Positions 40,300-49,040 are shown, counted from the first letter of the stretch. The stretch is DNA of 64,000 nt from Methylicorpusculum oleiharenae (GCF_009828925.2 NZ_WUTY02000001.1:3316492-3380491); one strand, 5' to 3'. Made by a program: numbers and translations. The notes: generated by a model not told the origin, from the sequence alone.

Positions 40300-40760
40300 T
40301 TTTTTTGAAGGATCAACAAAGCGGCGGCTTCTGCCAAGGCTTTCTCCTTGCGTTGCAGGTCTTTCTTCAGTTGTGCAATCTCGTTCTCCAAGGGTTTCAA
40401 GGCTTTCCTTGAGACTTGGCTGGGTTCGGTGACCTCAAGAGGTTTAATAAAGTCTTGTTGCCACGTTTGCAGGTGATGGGTAAACAAACCTCGTTCACGG
40501 CAGAAGGCGTTGAGTGCTTCACCTTCCAAGCTCGCGCTGACTAGCAAGGCTTCAAACCGTTGTTTCCGAGTCCAGTCTTTAGGACGTTGTTGTTTCATAG
40601 TGTTTGTTGTTGATTTGGATCGTGTCTGTTTAAGCCAGCCTTTCAGAGTAAACACACTGATAGTCAATTCATCGGCAATCGATTGAATGCTTTTATCACC
40701 GCGTTGCAATACTTTACTCAGGGCTTGCTGTTTAAATTCTTCACTATAACGGGTTTGCAT
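40266..40760 (-). CDS. IS3-type transposase OrfA (helix-turn-helix)
   Basis: This 164-residue protein has an N-terminal helix-turn-helix (TRYSEEFKQQALSKVLQRGD, then IADELTISVFTLKGWL) and a C-terminal leucine-rich coiled coil (LENEIAQLKKDLQRKEKALAE). It overlaps orfB by 34 bases in another frame, the usual programmed-frameshift arrangement. Confidence 0.88.
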   Translation of the reverse strand: MQTRYSEEFKQQALSKVLQRGDKSIQSIADELTISVFTLKGWLKQTRSKSTTNTMKQQRPKDWTRKQRFEALLVSASLEGEALNAFCRERGLFTHHLQTWQQDFIKPLEVTEPSQVSRKALKPLENEIAQLKKDLQRKEKALAEAAALLILQKKCHAFWEEKAP

Positions 40761-40803
40761 TTTGTACCTCTATAAAATTTTAGAGGCGACAACTATCCTG
40801 ACA

Positions 40804-41270
40804 CAGAGGGCACCAAGCCCACTCGATCAATCTGACATTGCCGCCATTGGCTGGAATTATTTTGAAAATAGAACTGACGTAAAACGGATGACGCAAACAA
40901 TACTGTTTATTTGCAGTAATGGAGATTTATTAGGAACAAGGAATGTTTCCTTTTGGTAACCATGAAGTGCCTGATAATGGGGTTTGATGTCCACTGGTGC
41001 GTTACGTACCTTTATGCAGAATAAACCCCATAAGCAACGAACTCCATCGGGTGTTGGATGACGGCAGATGCTTTGCTATTGCCGATCACACCGATACTCG
41101 GCAAATTGAGCAGGACGCCAAGACGTTGTGTCATTGTTTCCGAATAAGAAACGTAAATGTTAAAGCATTATCATTTACTGGGTTCAACGGACGGCTGCGG
41201 AAAACCGGATGCCCGATTGTAAAGGAGAGATAACGGGCGCAATCCCGTTATCTCCTGCCGATCGTTTGGA
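40804..41270. other. Intergenic region between the IS and the exported-protein pair
   Basis: About 470 bases. A short coding-like stretch just outside the IS end (SDIAAIGWNYFENRTD near 40826-40870) may be a gene fragment that I cannot name. A perfect 11-base stem at 41227-41254 (GAGATAACGGG around a six-base loop) is present. The frame at 40997-41233 has no recognisable features. Confidence 0.35.
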
Positions 41271-41271
41271 T

Positions 41272-41306
41272 GAGAAAAAAAGCAAAGACCACGATTAGCT
41301 TTGCTG
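41272..41306 (-). terminator. Rho-independent terminator of the exported-protein pair
   Basis: On the minus strand, AGCAAAG and CTTTGCT form a stem around an 11-base loop, followed by a T-rich run (A-run on the plus strand at 41274-41281). It overlaps the last codons of the gene at 41295. Confidence 0.75.
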
Positions 41307-42008
41307 TCTGGATTCAGAGCAATCAAACAGAATCGTCATCTCGTAGGGTTGATTATCAGTGGCATCGCCCGGTTCAGGCAGTAGAGTGCTTTTCGCGCAA
41401 TTTGTTGAATAGGCATGATGCAACAATTCGGTAAATCCGGTTGAGGCCGCGCCGTAAGAGGGCCAACGTAGGACGATAGCACAGGAGTTTGTGCGGCATT
41501 CGGTACTCACAATCGAATAATCACCTTGATTAGCAGCCAGTTGCGCAAGGTCTTCTTCGAATAGGCTTTGGGTGGCGCCGGCCCAATTTCGATCGATGGG
41601 TTCGCGTTTAAACGCAACTTTGCTGTCTTCCCACCATTGCAAGTCGGCCGCTTTCGCATCTTCAGGTGACAGTTGGTTGGCGACCTCGGCATCGGCTTGA
41701 TTTGCGGCGCTGATTTCGTCTTGTTCTGGGTTATCGGTAGTATTATTTTTAGTTGCTAACATGCTTAGCCGTTGCTCCAGACTGCGCATTCTTTCGTCAT
41801 TAGCTTTTAATACCTCACGGTTTTGCTCGGCAAGGTTGACAGACGTGCGACTATTTGACGACATTGTGGGCGAGTGTCCGGCATTGGGTGCTTGGCTTTC
41901 TGTACTGTAGTCATTTTTTAAATACAGGGAACCCACGACAACCACAATAATCCCGGAAATGACGCCGGATACTACAGGTAAAAGGGTATTGCTAACAGAC
42001 GTTTTCAT
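41295..42008 (-). CDS. Unknown membrane-anchored protein with coiled coil
   Basis: This 237-residue protein has a single N-terminal anchor helix (about residues 8-30), a short coiled-coil predicted at 58-90 (NLAEQNREVLKANDERMRSLEQRL), then a domain of about 110 residues with three cysteines near the end. No family is recognised. It follows the exported protein gene at 42088-42597 by 79 bases on the same strand and ends in a terminator, so the two form an operon. Confidence 0.65.
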   Translation of the reverse strand: MKTSVSNTLLPVVSGVISGIIVVVVGSLYLKNDYSTESQAPNAGHSPTMSSNSRTSVNLAEQNREVLKANDERMRSLEQRLSMLATKNNTTDNPEQDEISAANQADAEVANQLSPEDAKAADLQWWEDSKVAFKREPIDRNWAGATQSLFEEDLAQLAANQGDYSIVSTECRTNSCAIVLRWPSYGAASTGFTELLHHAYSTNCAKSTLLPEPGDATDNQPYEMTILFDCSESRQQS

Positions 42009-42087
42009 AAGGGGTCTCCGAACGGGGTTTGAGCCAGTGTAGAGAGGGCTGTCCGGCCCTCTCTGTCAAACAGGCAATGCTAAGTAG

Positions 42088-42597
42088 TTAATTACCAAAG
42101 GTATAAAAGCCCCGAAGACTGCTTATACCGCCAGTGGTTTCTTTGCGTGGCAATCTAACCCAGATATAACCAAAATCAGCTGTTGTGGTACTGTTCCATT
42201 GGCTACGGCTGGGTTGAAGGGTGAAGTGTTGCTTACCCACTGCGGTTTCAACCAAGGTCCCGCAAGAACCGCCGGTGGTATGCCAGAGCGAACGACAGGC
42301 CATTGCCGCAGCTTTAAGTGTACTGTTACCATCCCAGCCATGGATATTGAGTGTGGTAAGGTTTTGTTTTAACAAATAATCGGAATCATCCACGGCGCAT
42401 AATGCATACATTTCTGCTGTGGTTGAGTTATTGTAAATGGCGTAGCTCGTATCGATAGGTGCGCCACCCAATGTCATACAGCTTGAGGCGTGAGTCCGCG
42501 TCCATTTGGCGGTAGCCATTTGTGGAAATACGGTGCTGACGGTAACTACAAAAGTAGCGATAAATACACTGATAAATGTTTTGAGATGAAATTTCAT
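42088..42597 (-). CDS. Unknown exported protein
   Basis: This 169-residue protein starts at 42597 after GGAGAA; the longer frame to 42678 lacks a site. A signal peptide of about 28 residues ends MATA. The mature part has four cysteines (SSCM, LCAV, MACR, GSCG) that could form disulfides, and aromatic-rich YIWVRLP segments. No family is recognised. Confidence 0.65.
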   Translation of the reverse strand: MKFHLKTFISVFIATFVVTVSTVFPQMATAKWTRTHASSCMTLGGAPIDTSYAIYNNSTTAEMYALCAVDDSDYLLKQNLTTLNIHGWDGNSTLKAAAMACRSLWHTTGGSCGTLVETAVGKQHFTLQPSRSQWNSTTTADFGYIWVRLPRKETTGGISSLRGFYTFGN

Positions 42598-43049
42598 GAC
42601 AGTTCTCCTGATGAAACAAAATGAGGCTGGTCGATGCTGGCCAGTCGCTGTTACATTAAGCTTTACAGGAAAAAACAAAAATAAACATTTTCACATTAAG
42701 CGAATGATTTATATCCTATTTATGGGTTGGTTATTTGGCTAAACTGATCCGTGGATCGGTGCGCTTAATCGTTTTTTGGCTTGGTTTAATAGACGGTTCA
42801 ACTCACAAGGTTTGATAACCAGCAAGGTCCTAAAGTTTTTGGCGTTGCCGTTCCAGCCATTGCGGGGACGGTAAGGTTTCCTTCGTAAATGAGTAACATC
42901 TTAATCTGATATACTTCAATTTAATAGAATGCAGACTGTGTTTAAACCTATTAAGACTCAACATTCAGTGTTACAAATCGACGAGTTACGCTTTAATGAC
43001 AGGTGAGTTCGGTCATTTAAACCTCAACATTCAATTTAGGAGCTTCATC
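42598..43049. other. Intergenic region, nothing firm
   Basis: AT-rich start with the promoter of the minus-strand pair. The stretch 42825-42895 has a coding-like minus-strand frame (PSPQWLERQRQ) without start or continuation, perhaps another relic. No gene is supported. Confidence 0.35.
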
Positions 43050-43130
43050 ATGGCAAAACCTTATATCCGTCTTGGTAAAGGCAATGCTGCTGATTTGTTG
43101 GTTGACCATATGCCGCTTTGTGAAAGCTGA
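43050..43130 (+). pseudogene. N-terminal scrap of an isochorismatase-family hydrolase
   Basis: An ATG with ribosome site TTTAGGAG opens 26 residues (MAKPYIRLGKGNAADLLVDH) that match the start of YcaC-type isochorismatase-like hydrolases, which usually read KPYVRLDK-NAAVLLVDHQAG. A stop follows after CES, so about 180 residues are missing. Confidence 0.55.
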
Positions 43131-43538
43131 ATCGCGAATTTGCGAAACAAAAGGGGTATGAACTTTTAGAGAGGTGTGTGATCATGGAATATGATCGTTA
43201 TCCCTATGTAACTAAATTTTATAGAAGTGGTTGGTGGCTGATGAAGTGAGATTTATCAGAGTGAGCTAAAAACTTTTTGATTTCGCCTACAAAAAGTTAA
43301 TTTTGCATCATCATTTGAGTATCTTTCGATCCGACTCCAGATGCATTATCGACAGATGGAAAGGGACGGGGGAGAGTGATCAATATATCTTTGTCCTTGG
43401 CCGCAGCGACGATTAATTAACCCCCCCAGACCTTGCTTACTTTTTTTATCGGTAAGTTAGCCGCTCATATGACAGTATGGTAAAGAAATGTAAGCATTAG
43501 GAGAAATACATGATGATCCACGATTCAAATTTATCAAA
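43131..43538. other. Intergenic remnant before an insertion sequence
   Basis: About 400 bases. A 21-residue frame at 43184 (MEYDRYPYVTKFYRSG) has a possible ribosome site but no support. It contains C- and G-rich runs near 43370 and 43423. The last nine bases (43530-43538) are the target duplication of the next IS. Confidence 0.35.
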
Positions 43539-44642
43539 CTGATGTTACGCAGCCCCATCCCAAAAAGCGTATCATTTCAGGATGGATAAAGAAAAAACAG
43601 CGCTCTATACAGACTACCTGATTTGCAACCAAGGCTTGGCAACGGCGACCAGCCTGTCGGCGATGCTCGACGGTGAAGTGAGTCATGACCAAATAACCCG
43701 CCACCTGTCCGCGAGGCTATACACCTCAAAAGACCTGTGGGTTGATGTCAAACCCACCGTGCGTCAGATCGAGCGGGACGACGGCTGTCTGATCTTCGAC
43801 GACACCGTCCAGGAGAAGGCGTTTACTGACGAGAACGAGATGATGTGCTGGCACTATGACCACTGCAAAGGCCGCTCGGTCAAAGGCATCAACCTGTTGA
43901 ATGCGTTGTACCACAGCGGGGACGTGTCGATCCCGGTCGCCTTCGAAGTGGTGAAGAAGCCCCATCAGTTTTGCGACATAAAAACCCGCAAGGTCAAGCG
44001 GGCGGCGGAGTTCACCAAGAACGAACTGATGCGGTCAATGGTCGCCACCTGCGTGGCGAACGCCATCAAGTTCCGCTATGTCCTGACCGACAGCTGGTTT
44101 GCGTCGAAAGAGAACTTCGAGTTCATCCTCAAGAAAGGCAAACACTTCATCAGCGCCTTGAAGGACAACCGCTTGGTGGCGTTGACCGAAACAGACAAGA
44201 ACGAAGGGCGCTTTGTGCGGATCAGTCAGCTGGAATTGACGGATCAACAGGCGGTGCGCGGCTGGATGAAGGGCTTCCCCCAGGAAGTGCTGTTCGTCCG
44301 GCGGGTCTTTACAAACAAAGACGGCAGCACCGGTTTGTTGAATCTGGTGTGCAGCGATTTGGCGTGCGACGGCGGACAAGCCTCAACCCTCTATGAAAAA
44401 CGGTGGAAGGTCGAGGAGTTCCATAAATCATTAAAATCCAATGCGGGGCTGGCAAAGTCGCCTACCCGCACCGTCACCACCCAAAACAACCACATATTCA
44501 TGACCATCTATGCCGTGTTCAAGCTGGAATGTTTGAAGATCAAACATAAAACCAACCATTTCGCCATGCGGGCTAAACTTTTCATAAAAGCTAACCAGAT
44601 AGCTTATGCAGAGTTGCAGAAATTACGGGCTGCGTAACATCG
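43539..44642 (+). mobile_element. Complete IS4-superfamily-like element with target duplication
   Basis: The ends GATGTTACGCAGCCC (from 43541) and GGGCTGCGTAACATC (to 44641) are inverted repeats. The 9-base sequence TTTATCAAA occurs directly outside both ends (43530-43538 and 44643-44651), a clear target duplication. It is 1104 bases long and holds one transposase gene. Confidence 0.9.
43582..44637 (+). CDS. DDE transposase of the 43539-44642 element
   Basis: This 351-residue transposase shows the DDE pattern CLIFDDTVQEKAF, then YVLTDSWFASKENF, and C-terminal YEKRWKVEEFHKSLKSN (the Y-R-K-E-like motif of IS4-type enzymes). Its GC-rich codon use differs from surrounding sequence, which suggests recent arrival. 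The subgroup (IS701-like is possible) is not certain. Confidence 0.88.
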   Translation: MDKEKTALYTDYLICNQGLATATSLSAMLDGEVSHDQITRHLSARLYTSKDLWVDVKPTVRQIERDDGCLIFDDTVQEKAFTDENEMMCWHYDHCKGRSVKGINLLNALYHSGDVSIPVAFEVVKKPHQFCDIKTRKVKRAAEFTKNELMRSMVATCVANAIKFRYVLTDSWFASKENFEFILKKGKHFISALKDNRLVALTETDKNEGRFVRISQLELTDQQAVRGWMKGFPQEVLFVRRVFTNKDGSTGLLNLVCSDLACDGGQASTLYEKRWKVEEFHKSLKSNAGLAKSPTRTVTTQNNHIFMTIYAVFKLECLKIKHKTNHFAMRAKLFIKANQIAYAELQKLRAA

Positions 44643-44717
44643 TTTATCAAATATGAATAAGCCCTTAGATGAAATAAATTTTAATTGCTTGTTCTGCTGT
44701 CGGCTCCGGAGGTCAAT

Positions 44718-44924
44718 ATGAATGAAGATACCTTAAACATGGAAATCAGAAAATATCTGAAAAATGTGGGAGTTACATCCCAGCGTGAAATTGAACATGC
44801 AATCATGAAAGCGATTGAATCTAAAGCTATAAGTGGCGTAGAACAATTAGAGCTAAAAATGACTCTAAATATACCCGCTATTGGCCTAATTTACTGCATT
44901 GAAGGAGAAATCGCTCTGGAGTGA
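44718..44924 (+). CDS. DUF6494 family small protein
   Basis: This 68-residue protein reads MNEDTLNMEIRKYLKNVGV, then SQREIEHAI and KMTLNI, like DUF6494, a small bacterial family of unknown function. GGAGGTC precedes the ATG at 44718; a start at 44685 has no site. It lies 75 bases after the IS, which may have removed its own promoter. Confidence 0.7.
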   Translation: MNEDTLNMEIRKYLKNVGVTSQREIEHAIMKAIESKAISGVEQLELKMTLNIPAIGLIYCIEGEIALE

Positions 44925-45298
44925 TTTTATTTTGTAGATCGTCGATTCATTCAATTTAAGGTGAAAAATAAGTTTGGATTAAAAGCGATACTAAATAGTA
45001 TTTTCAGCATAGATTAACAGCTGGTCTTTGTTTGAATTCACAATGAAGCGAATAAGTTTCCCTCTCAAACAAATATAACCTCGCTAAAACAATAGATTGC
45101 ATATGCAATAGAAGTTGTCCAATGTATTTCACAAAGAACCATTGAGTTTGTTTTTCGATTTTATTTTAGCTTCAGGGGAAGGACGAGGACCGAAATATAC
45201 CAACAGCAAAAACACGGTGCACGCTGAAGGTCAAAAAGGTTACGTTTGCCTTTATCTGAGCATGCAGGCCTGAATCCCGACCTCTTTCTACCGAGCTT
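44925..45298. other. Convergent intergenic region
   Basis: 374 bases with no frame of note, no clear terminator and no repeat. Positions 45150-45165 are T-rich. Confidence 0.35.
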
Positions 45299-45805
45299 TC
45301 ATCGCTTAACAATGACCGGCGTATTGGAAAGTTCGTTCTTATTGGTTGCGTCGGAAGGGAAATGGGTAGCCAGAATCTTCGTAATACGTTCGATGCCTTC
45401 CAAAGCCCCTCGCCGGAAATCGCCCCGGTGAAACTCTTTCTGCATGGCCTCGGCTATTGTGTCCCATTCAGCCTGTGGTACAAGCTTGGCAATACCTCGA
45501 TCCACAACGAGATCGACTTCCCGGTCGGCCAGCAACAGATAAATCAGCACACCGCTGTTTTCTTCGGTGTCCCATACCCGCAAATTTGAAAAGACTTCGG
45601 TTGCACGCTGGCTCGCTGACATACCTTGCCACACCCAAGAGGGAGCAAGGGCATTTTCGATAGCAAAACGAAGTTCGCCCCGGTGCAGAGATTCGGACTG
45701 CTCTACAGCCATATCAATCTCGCCGAGCAATGACGCAGGAAACGCCACACGCCACCGCCAAGGCGGCATGAACGCATGAATGAACCAGCGTTTAATGTTT
45801 ACCAT
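45299..45805 (-). CDS. TPM domain protein (cytosolic or membrane-associated)
   Basis: This 168-residue protein is a TPM-domain (TLP18.3/Psb32/MOLO-1) homologue: IENALAPSWVWQGMSASQRATEVFSNLRVWDTEENSGVLIYLLLADREVDLVVDRGI. There is no clear signal peptide or C-terminal anchor. The ATG at 45805 overlaps the upstream gene's stop by seven bases, showing coupling in the lemA-TPM-TPM operon. The function is not known. Confidence 0.8.
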   Translation of the reverse strand: MVNIKRWFIHAFMPPWRWRVAFPASLLGEIDMAVEQSESLHRGELRFAIENALAPSWVWQGMSASQRATEVFSNLRVWDTEENSGVLIYLLLADREVDLVVDRGIAKLVPQAEWDTIAEAMQKEFHRGDFRRGALEGIERITKILATHFPSDATNKNELSNTPVIVKR

Positions 45806-46626
45806 GATCCGGATGCTCCTCCTCCGCCAAAACCACCACCGCCGCCTCCCCATGAGCCGCCGCTTCCGCCAAATCCACCCCCACCGCTAGACCATCCACC
45901 GCCACCACGGTGACGAACACCGATAATGAAAAAAACCATTATCCCGATCAGGACCGCTGCGAAACCCAAGCCAAACAGCAGAGCGCCCACCATGCCGCTG
46001 CCCAAACCTGCGAGCATTCCGCCCATTACCCGTCCCAGCATCGAGGACAACACAAAACCCGTAATTATGCCGGCGAACAGCAGGAACATAAAAGCCCCAT
46101 CGTCTCCTCGATCGTTCGGCTGTTGCTGTGGCGCCGGCAAAGCCTCGCCTTCGATCAGGCGCATGAGTTTCATCACCCCGGCATCAATGCCGCCCGCAAA
46201 ATCGCCGGCTTTGAAATACGGCGTGATGGTCTCGGCAATCACCCGTTTGGCGATCGCGTCCGGGATAGCGCCTTCCAAGCCATAGCCGACTTCCAGCCGC
46301 AGTTTTCGATCGTCTTTGGCTATGATCAGAATGACACCGTCATCGACCTTTTCCCGGCCGATCCTCCATGCGTCGGCAACCCGTATGCCGAACTGGGCTA
46401 TATCTTCGGGTTGGGTCGTAGGGACGATCAGAACCGCGATCTGGCTACCCTGTTTGGCTTCGAATGCCGCCAGCTTCGTTTCCAGCGCGTTCACCTGCGC
46501 TACGCTCAGCGTGGCGGATAGATCGGTGACGCGTTGCGATAAGTCAGGAACCGGAACCTGCGCCCAAGCTGCTACCAAAACCAGCAGCAGCAATAACCCG
46601 AATTCGTAGCGCACTGAAGGCAACAT
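45799..46626 (-). CDS. YgcG-type TPM domain protein
   Basis: This 275-residue exported protein has a signal peptide (first 22 residues, ending AWA), a TPM domain (about 25-155, with LRLEVGYGLEGAIPD), two or three membrane helices (about 185-240), and a glycine/serine/tryptophan-rich tail (GGGGWSSGGGGFGGSGGS and onward). I chose the ATG at 46626, preceded by AAGG. The family partners with LemA, as here. Confidence 0.88.
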   Translation of the reverse strand: MLPSVRYEFGLLLLLVLVAAWAQVPVPDLSQRVTDLSATLSVAQVNALETKLAAFEAKQGSQIAVLIVPTTQPEDIAQFGIRVADAWRIGREKVDDGVILIIAKDDRKLRLEVGYGLEGAIPDAIAKRVIAETITPYFKAGDFAGGIDAGVMKLMRLIEGEALPAPQQQPNDRGDDGAFMFLLFAGIITGFVLSSMLGRVMGGMLAGLGSGMVGALLFGLGFAAVLIGIMVFFIIGVRHRGGGGWSSGGGGFGGSGGSWGGGGGGFGGGGASGSW

Positions 46627-46636
46627 CAGGGATACC

Positions 46637-47248
46637 TTACTTACCTGGAGCCCCGGCCGATGCCGGCGCATTAAAATCGACTTTTGGCGGTTGCGCAATA
46701 GCCTGTTCGTTTTCTACGGTAAAACTCGGTTTGGTCTTGTGGCCAAACAGCATTGCGGTGAAATTGGTGGGGAAAGACCGCACGGTAATGTTGTATTCCT
46801 TTACCGCTTCAATATAGCGGTTGCGTGCCACGGTAATGCGGTTTTCCGTGCCTTCCAGTTGCGCCTGCAAGTCGCGGAACAAGCCATCAGCTTTCAGCTG
46901 CGGATAATTCTCCGCTACCAGCAACAAGCGTGAAATGGCGCTGGTCATTTGCCCCTGCGCAGCAATGAATTTCTTGAAGGCTTCCTCGTCATTGACCAGT
47001 TCAGGCGTGGCTTGCATCGCACCAACCCTGGCGCGCGCCTCGGTCACTTCGGTCAGCACATCCTTTTCGTGCGCCGCGTAGCCTTTCACCACGTTTACCA
47101 GATTAGGCACCAGATCGGCACGGCGCTGGTATTGGTTCAGTACTTCCGCCCACGCAGCCTTGATGTTTTCATCACCTGATTGCAGTGTGTTATAGCCGCA
47201 ACCGGACAAGGTCATTACCATGAATGAAGTCATTAGCCATTTAAACAT
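46637..47248 (-). CDS. lemA: LemA family lipoprotein
   Basis: This 203-residue protein has a lipobox LSGC at residues 14-17 and a LemA helical core (GDENIKAAWAEVLNQYQRRADLVPNLV, YNITVRSFPTN). It is the first gene of the lemA-TPM-TPM operon. Its ribosome site AAGGGG lies 12 bases before the ATG, and an IS4-type element is inserted 20 bases upstream, so its native promoter is separated. Confidence 0.9.
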   Translation of the reverse strand: MFKWLMTSFMVMTLSGCGYNTLQSGDENIKAAWAEVLNQYQRRADLVPNLVNVVKGYAAHEKDVLTEVTEARARVGAMQATPELVNDEEAFKKFIAAQGQMTSAISRLLLVAENYPQLKADGLFRDLQAQLEGTENRITVARNRYIEAVKEYNITVRSFPTNFTAMLFGHKTKPSFTVENEQAIAQPPKVDFNAPASAGAPGK

Positions 47249-47268
47249 ATCAAATTCCCCTTTAAGAG

Positions 47269-48628
47269 CATAAGTATCTACACATCTTTTCCTAAAAATT
47301 GCTGAGCGGTTGCCTTCAAACTATCCAGTTCTTCTTGAGAATAGGCCTCCATGATTTCAAGCATGGAGAGGAAGACCCACAACCCCGACAACAGCGCTGG
47401 ATTCGTAAACTCCTTTTTGTGGCGCATTTGCCTGCCGCTGAGCTTGATCAGAAATAGTCTTAATTCAGCCGCTTCCTTGCTTTTGTCGGCGGCTATGGCC
47501 CAAACCGTAACACAGGCCATGCTAGCCACCAAGAGGCGTTTGGCAATGGCCAGGGCTGATTCCTGTTGCCACGATTCGAGGTGGTGACCTGCCGATTTGA
47601 CCAGTTTGAAGAAACACTCGATTTGCCAGCGCCAGTAGTACCATAGCGCAATAGTCGAAGCATCGACATCTTTTACATTGGTCAATAGCAGCCATTCCGC
47701 CAACACATCACCTTCGTCGGACAAGAGGCGACTGACCACCAGCCTTGCCGCTACAGGAATGCCAGGCATAGCCGGCTTTTTGCTTTTCTTCTGACTCGGT
47801 TTGGCGGGACGGGTTAGCGTCACATCGGTTTCTGCCACCCACTGCCAATAAGTCTGACCCTGATAACGGACTTCCCGAGTCTTGCTGAACGCCAGCTTTT
47901 GCGCCACGGTTTTACAAGCCATGGGCTTAGCCTGGTAGTCCACTTTGGGATTATCCTTGACGCGTACCAGCCAGTGGCTACCCGTCGCTTCCCAGCGGCG
48001 GATATGGCCGATGGAATCGCCTTCTCGATCAATCAGGTGGACTAATGGCTTGGCAAAACCTTGTCCGTCCAAAAACTGAATGCAATCGCTGACTTCATCC
48101 AAATGGTTTTGGACGATGGGCTGGGGATTGGCTTCCTGATAGGTCGCGAAACTCCCTTCGCTGCTAACCAGTCGCTGCGCTACCGGCGCCAAGGGCTGCC
48201 CCGTTTGGTCGCTAATAATGAGGCTGGTTTGCAGATCGTAGCCGATGTCGGTGTCATGGGTGATCGCGTAAGTGTCCGGTTTGTTGGCATGTTTGTAACT
48301 CAATCGGGACCAGTCATGGACGCATAAAGCGAAGTTCATGCAATGAGCCAAGATGCCTTGGTGCGCGGCGACCGTGAGCGGTTCTTGGAGCTTCGATAGA
48401 CTGACCGATTCGTTTTGGTAGAAGCGCCACGCCGCTTGTGTGCTGGCAAAGCTGCTGATTTTGTCAGGCAACGCTTTTAATCCAGCACTCAGGCGTTCAC
48501 TTGAATTCATGTGTTCACTCACCAGGCGCTGGTAGCGGTCGTTTAGGCGTGAGTCCACGCCGGATAGGCTTTTTTAAAATCATGCGGCATCATGCCAAAA
48601 TTTACGATAAGTCGTGTAGATACTTATG
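47269..48628 (-). mobile_element. Complete IS4-type element with 9-base target duplication
   Basis: The 15-base inverted ends CATAAGTATCTACAC (47269-47283) and GTGTAGATACTTATG (48614-48628) are perfect. CTTTAAGAG lies directly outside both (47260-47268 and 48629-48637). It is 1360 bases long, with one transposase. It separates lemA from an ISL3 remnant. Confidence 0.95.
47278..48558 (-). CDS. IS4-family transposase
   Basis: This 426-residue transposase resembles the Tn5/IS50-type branch: an N-terminal DNA-binding part (RLSAGLKALPDKISSFASTQAAWRFYQN), ITHDTDIGYD (Asp), LIDREGDSIGH (Asp), and YYWRWQIECFFKLVKSAGH (Y-R-K-E region). It appears intact. Confidence 0.92.
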   Translation of the reverse strand: MDSRLNDRYQRLVSEHMNSSERLSAGLKALPDKISSFASTQAAWRFYQNESVSLSKLQEPLTVAAHQGILAHCMNFALCVHDWSRLSYKHANKPDTYAITHDTDIGYDLQTSLIISDQTGQPLAPVAQRLVSSEGSFATYQEANPQPIVQNHLDEVSDCIQFLDGQGFAKPLVHLIDREGDSIGHIRRWEATGSHWLVRVKDNPKVDYQAKPMACKTVAQKLAFSKTREVRYQGQTYWQWVAETDVTLTRPAKPSQKKSKKPAMPGIPVAARLVVSRLLSDEGDVLAEWLLLTNVKDVDASTIALWYYWRWQIECFFKLVKSAGHHLESWQQESALAIAKRLLVASMACVTVWAIAADKSKEAAELRLFLIKLSGRQMRHKKEFTNPALLSGLWVFLSMLEIMEAYSQEELDSLKATAQQFLGKDV

Positions 48629-48637
48629 CTTTAAGAG

Positions 48638-49040
48638 TAAGCGTCTAACCGATCAAGGCTAGCGCCAAGGCTTCAAATAACAAGGTAAAACCACTGCCTG
48701 GCCGTGCCCAAGGAACGTCAACAGTGCGGACTTTACCATCGGTCGTGGTAATTGCGCGGCACCGCACAATGGAGGTAACAGGTGTGTTCAAAAAAGCTCA
48801 AATGTTGCCATTGCCGCTCTACGGTATCATGCACTGGACAGAGGTTATTCGCGTCGTCTAAGAAGCGCGAGCCAGTCACAAAATCGATATGCAGATGAAG
48901 TTCGCTACGGGCCGATTCATCTGTAGAAAAGGTCACGGCTTTGACCTGCCAAGGGGGTTGCAGGCCTAAAGCCATGCTGAATAAAGTTTCACTGTTCATG
49001 GCTATATTATTGCATTACCCTCTACGAATTACATAGAGCC
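48638..49040 (-). pseudogene. ISL3 transposase N-terminal fragment with its element end
   Basis: The ATG at 48999 opens a frame (MNSETLFSMALGLQPPWQVK) with CPVHDTVERQWQHLSFFEHTC, the zinc-finger start of ISL3 transposases. A stop occurs at 48733, but another frame continues (TTDGKVRTVDVPWARPGSGF) to the IS4 target site, so a shift has broken it. The palindromic motif GGCTCTATG...CGTAGAGGG upstream (minus strand from 49040) fits an ISL3 end. The rest of the element is missing. Confidence 0.75.

Larger units (their letters stand above)
39172..40803 (-). mobile_element. IS3-type insertion sequence next to glgB
   Basis: The imperfect terminal repeats TGTCAACGTAGTTGTCGC (39172-39189) and, inverted, GCGACAACTATCCTGACA (40786-40803) bound orfA and orfB. 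The 1632-base size and two-frame layout are typical of IS3 elements. No clear target duplication is visible. The outer end could extend about five bases further, because 34553-34574 shares CTCTG beyond TGTCA. Confidence 0.85.

Noticed and set aside
40997-41233. 78-residue plus-strand frame right of the IS3-type element
   Set aside because: No ribosome site, no recognisable motif, and it ends inside a strong hairpin.
43184-43249. 21-residue frame with a possible ribosome site
   Set aside because: Too short and unsupported, lying in a region of gene scraps.
43971-44396. Frames antisense or shifted within the 43582 transposase
   Set aside because: The GC-rich transposase gene gives long shadow frames; only the DDE frame has motifs.
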